A stretch of 6,792 nucleotides of DNA from an uncultured delta proteobacterium (GTDB taxonomy: Bacteria > Desulfobacterota > WTBG01 > CAIYCZ01). Below the pieces are notes generated by a model that ran no database searches, was not told the DNA's origin, and saw only the letters and a program-made list of their open reading frames with translations. Shown one piece after another: positions 4,675-6,792 of the stretch. Location of the stretch: NCBI GenBank assembly GCA_903924805.1, contig CAIYCZ010000393.1, positions 1 through 6,792 on the forward strand, in the 5' to 3' direction. A program made the position numbers and the translations under genes. How positions within the stretch are numbered: position 1 is the first letter of the stretch; every line of letters begins with the position of its first letter.

Positions 4675-5772
4675 ATGCCTGACGCAAGCAGTCCTCAGCA
4701 AACTAACATAGGCTCCCAGCATTTCAAGCCAGTATCCCGGTCAGCTCTTGACCTGTTCACTCAGGCCCTGCCGAAGCTTCTGGTCTTTGTTGACGAGAAA
4801 TTTCATCTTGAAAACAAATTCCTGTGCGACGATGCGTGCTGCAAGAATGAGGGACTGATCGAGGATTTTAACCGCAAGCTTGGCAATCTGCTCACGGGTA
4901 TCTACGAGTTCAGTCTGTTTGAGCATTTTGCCGATGAGTTCTCCTGGCTTGTTGCAGAACAGGAAAGCAGGGGGCTTAATAAAACCTTTCTTGAGTCAGA
5001 TCTCAAAGCGTGGATTTTAGGCATTAACTCAATGATCAAACGCCCGGAGTCAGCAGAGCTGGTACAGCCAATCGAGTGTATGTGCCGCTATATGCCCGCC
5101 GTGTATGCCCAACTGGAAGCAGCGGAGTCCCCGCTCGATGAAAAAACCCTGCAGTTTGTTGATCTGCTGCTGCGCAAAAGCAGGAAATTTGCTGCTGAAC
5201 ACATACTGTCGCTCATCCGTGAAGGTGCCACCATCGAACATGCTTACACAGGGGTGCTGCTGCCCGCGCTCACCCATGTGAGGCTTCTCTGGAGAAAAAA
5301 TAAAATTTCAGCAGCCGATGAGAACGTGGCATCTGATATCTGCCGCTACACTATTTTCCGGGTGGTTGACAGCATTTTTAGCGAACGGAAATATCCATTC
5401 AAAGTACTGGTTGCCTGTGTTCCCGAAGAAGAAGATGTGCTGGGAGCTGAAGTGTTTGCCAATTTCATGGAAATACGCGGCTGGTCAATCTATTTTATCG
5501 GCCATGGCTTTTCCGCTGAGGATATTATTCACGCCATTGAAACGAACAAACCGCAGGTGGTTGTGCTGTCGGCTGTTTCAATAGCATGGCTGCCCGCGGC
5601 CAGAAAGCTGATCGAACAGATCAGGCAGACAGACCCGCAGGTAAAAATTGTGCTGGAAGGGCAGGCGGTGCTGCGTGCCAGAGACCATTTTAAACCAATG
5701 GTTGATGGCATTGTCAGCGGGTTTGAAGACGGACAAAAAATTATGCTTGATATGGTGATGCCCCGTGCGTAG
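4675..5772 (+). CDS. Cobalamin-fold (B12-binding/SCHIC-like) sensor-type protein
   Basis: A 365-residue soluble protein. Residues about 20-150 are helical with a cysteine group (Cys51, 55, 56, 135, 137) and match no family I can name. Residues about 160-235 are the B12-binding-2 four-helix cap: G-A-T-I-E-H-A-Y, L-L-P-A-L-T-H-V, then Trp206 nine residues before Glu216. Residues about 242-362 are a Rossmann-like B12-binding domain (K-V-L-V-A-C-V-P, R-G-W-S-I-Y-F-I-G, V-V-V-L-S, K-I-V-L-E-G). The lower-axial motif E-x-x-H-x-x-G is E251-x-x-D254-x-x-G257, and the cap motif W-x9-E-H is W206-x9-E216-N217, so both His residues are absent. There is no DNA-binding HTH, unlike CarH/MerR types; the layout is closer to stand-alone AerR/PpaA/SCHIC proteins, some of which bind heme. 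An in-frame TGA at 4660 leaves ATG 4675 as first start, but no strong Shine-Dalgarno precedes it. The 3' end overlaps the permease by eight bases. Confidence 0.8.
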   Translation: MPDASSPQQTNIGSQHFKPVSRSALDLFTQALPKLLVFVDEKFHLENKFLCDDACCKNEGLIEDFNRKLGNLLTGIYEFSLFEHFADEFSWLVAEQESRGLNKTFLESDLKAWILGINSMIKRPESAELVQPIECMCRYMPAVYAQLEAAESPLDEKTLQFVDLLLRKSRKFAAEHILSLIREGATIEHAYTGVLLPALTHVRLLWRKNKISAADENVASDICRYTIFRVVDSIFSERKYPFKVLVACVPEEEDVLGAEVFANFMEIRGWSIYFIGHGFSAEDIIHAIETNKPQVVVLSAVSIAWLPAARKLIEQIRQTDPQVKIVLEGQAVLRARDHFKPMVDGIVSGFEDGQKIMLDMVMPRA

Positions 5773-6792
5773 CCGTGCAGCTTTTAAAATGCTCATGCAT
5801 GACCGCTCCACAACAGCAGGTTCTGTGCTGGGTGTGATTGCCATCGTGTTCCTGGTTGGCCAGCAGCTCTCGGTTCTGTTCGGCCTGTTCAATTACATGT
5901 CGGTTTTAGTTGATCACAGCGGAGCTGATATATGGGTGTGCACGCAGCACATTGAAAACATAAACGGCGCCGGGTTCATGCCGGTTCGCTATGTTGATCG
6001 CATCAGCGGGCTTCCGGACATTGAGTGGGTGGAGCCGCTGGTGTTCGGCAGCGCTTCGTTCAGGACCAGGGACGGGCAGTATCAGCCGGTGCAGGTGGTG
6101 GGATTGCGCAACCCGCGCCAGGCAAGCGGGCCGTGGCGCTTTTATCAGGGAGCTCAGGATGCGCTGTTTGATTACGACGGCATAACAATAGACCGGCTGG
6201 ACCTCTCCGTGCTGGGCAATCCCCGGATTAATAATTACTATGAAATAGGCGACATCAGAACCAAGGTGCTTGGGATCACCCAGAGCATCCGCGGGTTTGC
6301 CGGAACGCTCATATTCACCAACATGGTAAAGGCAAAGGAAATTCTCAAGACCCCGGCGGGCCGCTGCAAAGCCATCCTCATGAAAGTGAAGCCGGGCACA
6401 GACACCAGGGCAATGATCGGCGTCCTGCAAAAAATGTTTCCGCGCAACGAGGTGCTTACCAGCGGAGATCTTTCCCGGCGCACGCGTGCGTATTATATTA
6501 AAAATACCGGCATCGGCGGCAGCTTCGGCCTCTCGACGCTGATCGGCGCGCTGGTGGGAATTGTCATTATTATGCTCACCATGTACACGAGCGTGCTTAA
6601 CCGCACGAAAGAGTTTGCGGTGCTGCGGGCCCTGGGCGCGCGGAAAATAGATATACTCATAGTGGTTGTAAGCCAGTCGCTTATCATTGCGGCTATCGGA
6701 ATTTTTATCGGGTTCCTGTTCCTTGCCCTGTTTCTCTCGGGCACGCTCGATTCCGTGCTGCCAAGCTACATGCCCACGTGGATTCTATTCTA
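5765..6792 (+). CDS. DevC/MacB-type ABC transporter permease (3' end beyond window)
   Basis: 342 codons are visible, uninterrupted and without a stop; the C terminus is outside the window. One membrane helix (about 19-41) is followed by a large extracytoplasmic domain (about 45-245). Then come a helix at about 253-276, the coupling segment R-T-K-E-F-A-V-L-R-A-L-G-A-R-K (280-294) and a helix at about 296-325. This is the FtsX/MacB fold with four expected membrane helices, closest in look to DevC, which works with an ATPase (DevA) and often a membrane-fusion protein (DevB) in export. GTG 5765 is chosen because M-R-S-R-A-A-F-K-M-L-M-H-D gives the usual basic amphipathic N terminus. It overlaps the preceding stop by eight bases, suggesting translational coupling. 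ATG 5789 is the alternative start. The cargo is unknown, and the ATPase gene is expected just downstream. Confidence 0.88.
   Translation, partial: MRSRAAFKMLMHDRSTTAGSVLGVIAIVFLVGQQLSVLFGLFNYMSVLVDHSGADIWVCTQHIENINGAGFMPVRYVDRISGLPDIEWVEPLVFGSASFRTRDGQYQPVQVVGLRNPRQASGPWRFYQGAQDALFDYDGITIDRLDLSVLGNPRINNYYEIGDIRTKVLGITQSIRGFAGTLIFTNMVKAKEILKTPAGRCKAILMKVKPGTDTRAMIGVLQKMFPRNEVLTSGDLSRRTRAYYIKNTGIGGSFGLSTLIGALVGIVIIMLTMYTSVLNRTKEFAVLRALGARKIDILIVVVSQSLIIAAIGIFIGFLFLALFLSGTLDSVLPSYMPTWILF

Noticed and set aside
5318..5584. An 88-codon + frame inside the cobalamin-fold gene
   Set aside because: It overlaps the conserved B12-binding domain out of frame and has no recognisable motif.
5906..6744. 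Long antisense open frames over the permease
   Set aside because: They mirror the GC-rich permease coding frame, lack ribosome binding sites, and the + frame gives a clear FtsX-family protein.

Overview
The window is one strand of a moderately GC chromosome, with every recognisable gene on +. It looks like an anaerobic, metal- and selenium-handling bacterium. Supporting signs are a YedF-type selenium-metabolism protein, a very cysteine-rich DUF2284-like protein, a two-cluster bacterial ferredoxin and a cobalamin-domain protein. The intergenic repeats resemble those I associate with Desulfobacterota and other uncultured anaerobes. That placement is an inference; no rRNA or tRNA is present to fix it.

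Layout: (1) 1-109, a heptamer repeat array in front of yedF. (2) 110-712, yedF (TusA-like plus DsrE-like domains). (3) 713-1130, a gene-free mosaic of at least four palindromic repeats. (4) 1131-4606, a co-directional run: DUF2284-like Cys-rich protein, amidohydrolase-2 family TIM-barrel hydrolase, a divergent HemF (coproporphyrinogen oxidase)-like protein, a 158-residue protein with a phage-like C-terminal motif, and a 2x[4Fe-4S] ferredoxin, closed by a good intrinsic terminator at 4612-4642. (5) 4675-6792, a second unit: a cobalamin/SCHIC-like sensor-type protein whose last codons overlap the start of a DevC/MacB-type ABC permease that runs off the window.

The most interesting content is tetrapyrrole-related. 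The HemF-like protein keeps the HemF scaffold motifs but has lost the Arg of the invariant Asp-Arg pair and one conserved His, and it sits two genes upstream of a ferredoxin. The next unit has a B12-fold protein that lacks both diagnostic His residues (E-x-x-H-x-x-G has become E-x-x-D-x-x-G, and W-x9-E-H has become W-x9-E-N). One reading is a ferredoxin-driven enzyme acting on a tetrapyrrole, next to a tetrapyrrole-sensing protein coupled to a transporter. This is inference; the sequence shows only the homologies, residue changes and gene order.

Four of the spacers (before yedF, after the DUF2284 gene, and on both sides of the HemF-like gene) carry short-period (about 7-9 bp) tandem or inverted arrays of unrelated sequence. 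One of them runs through a stop codon.
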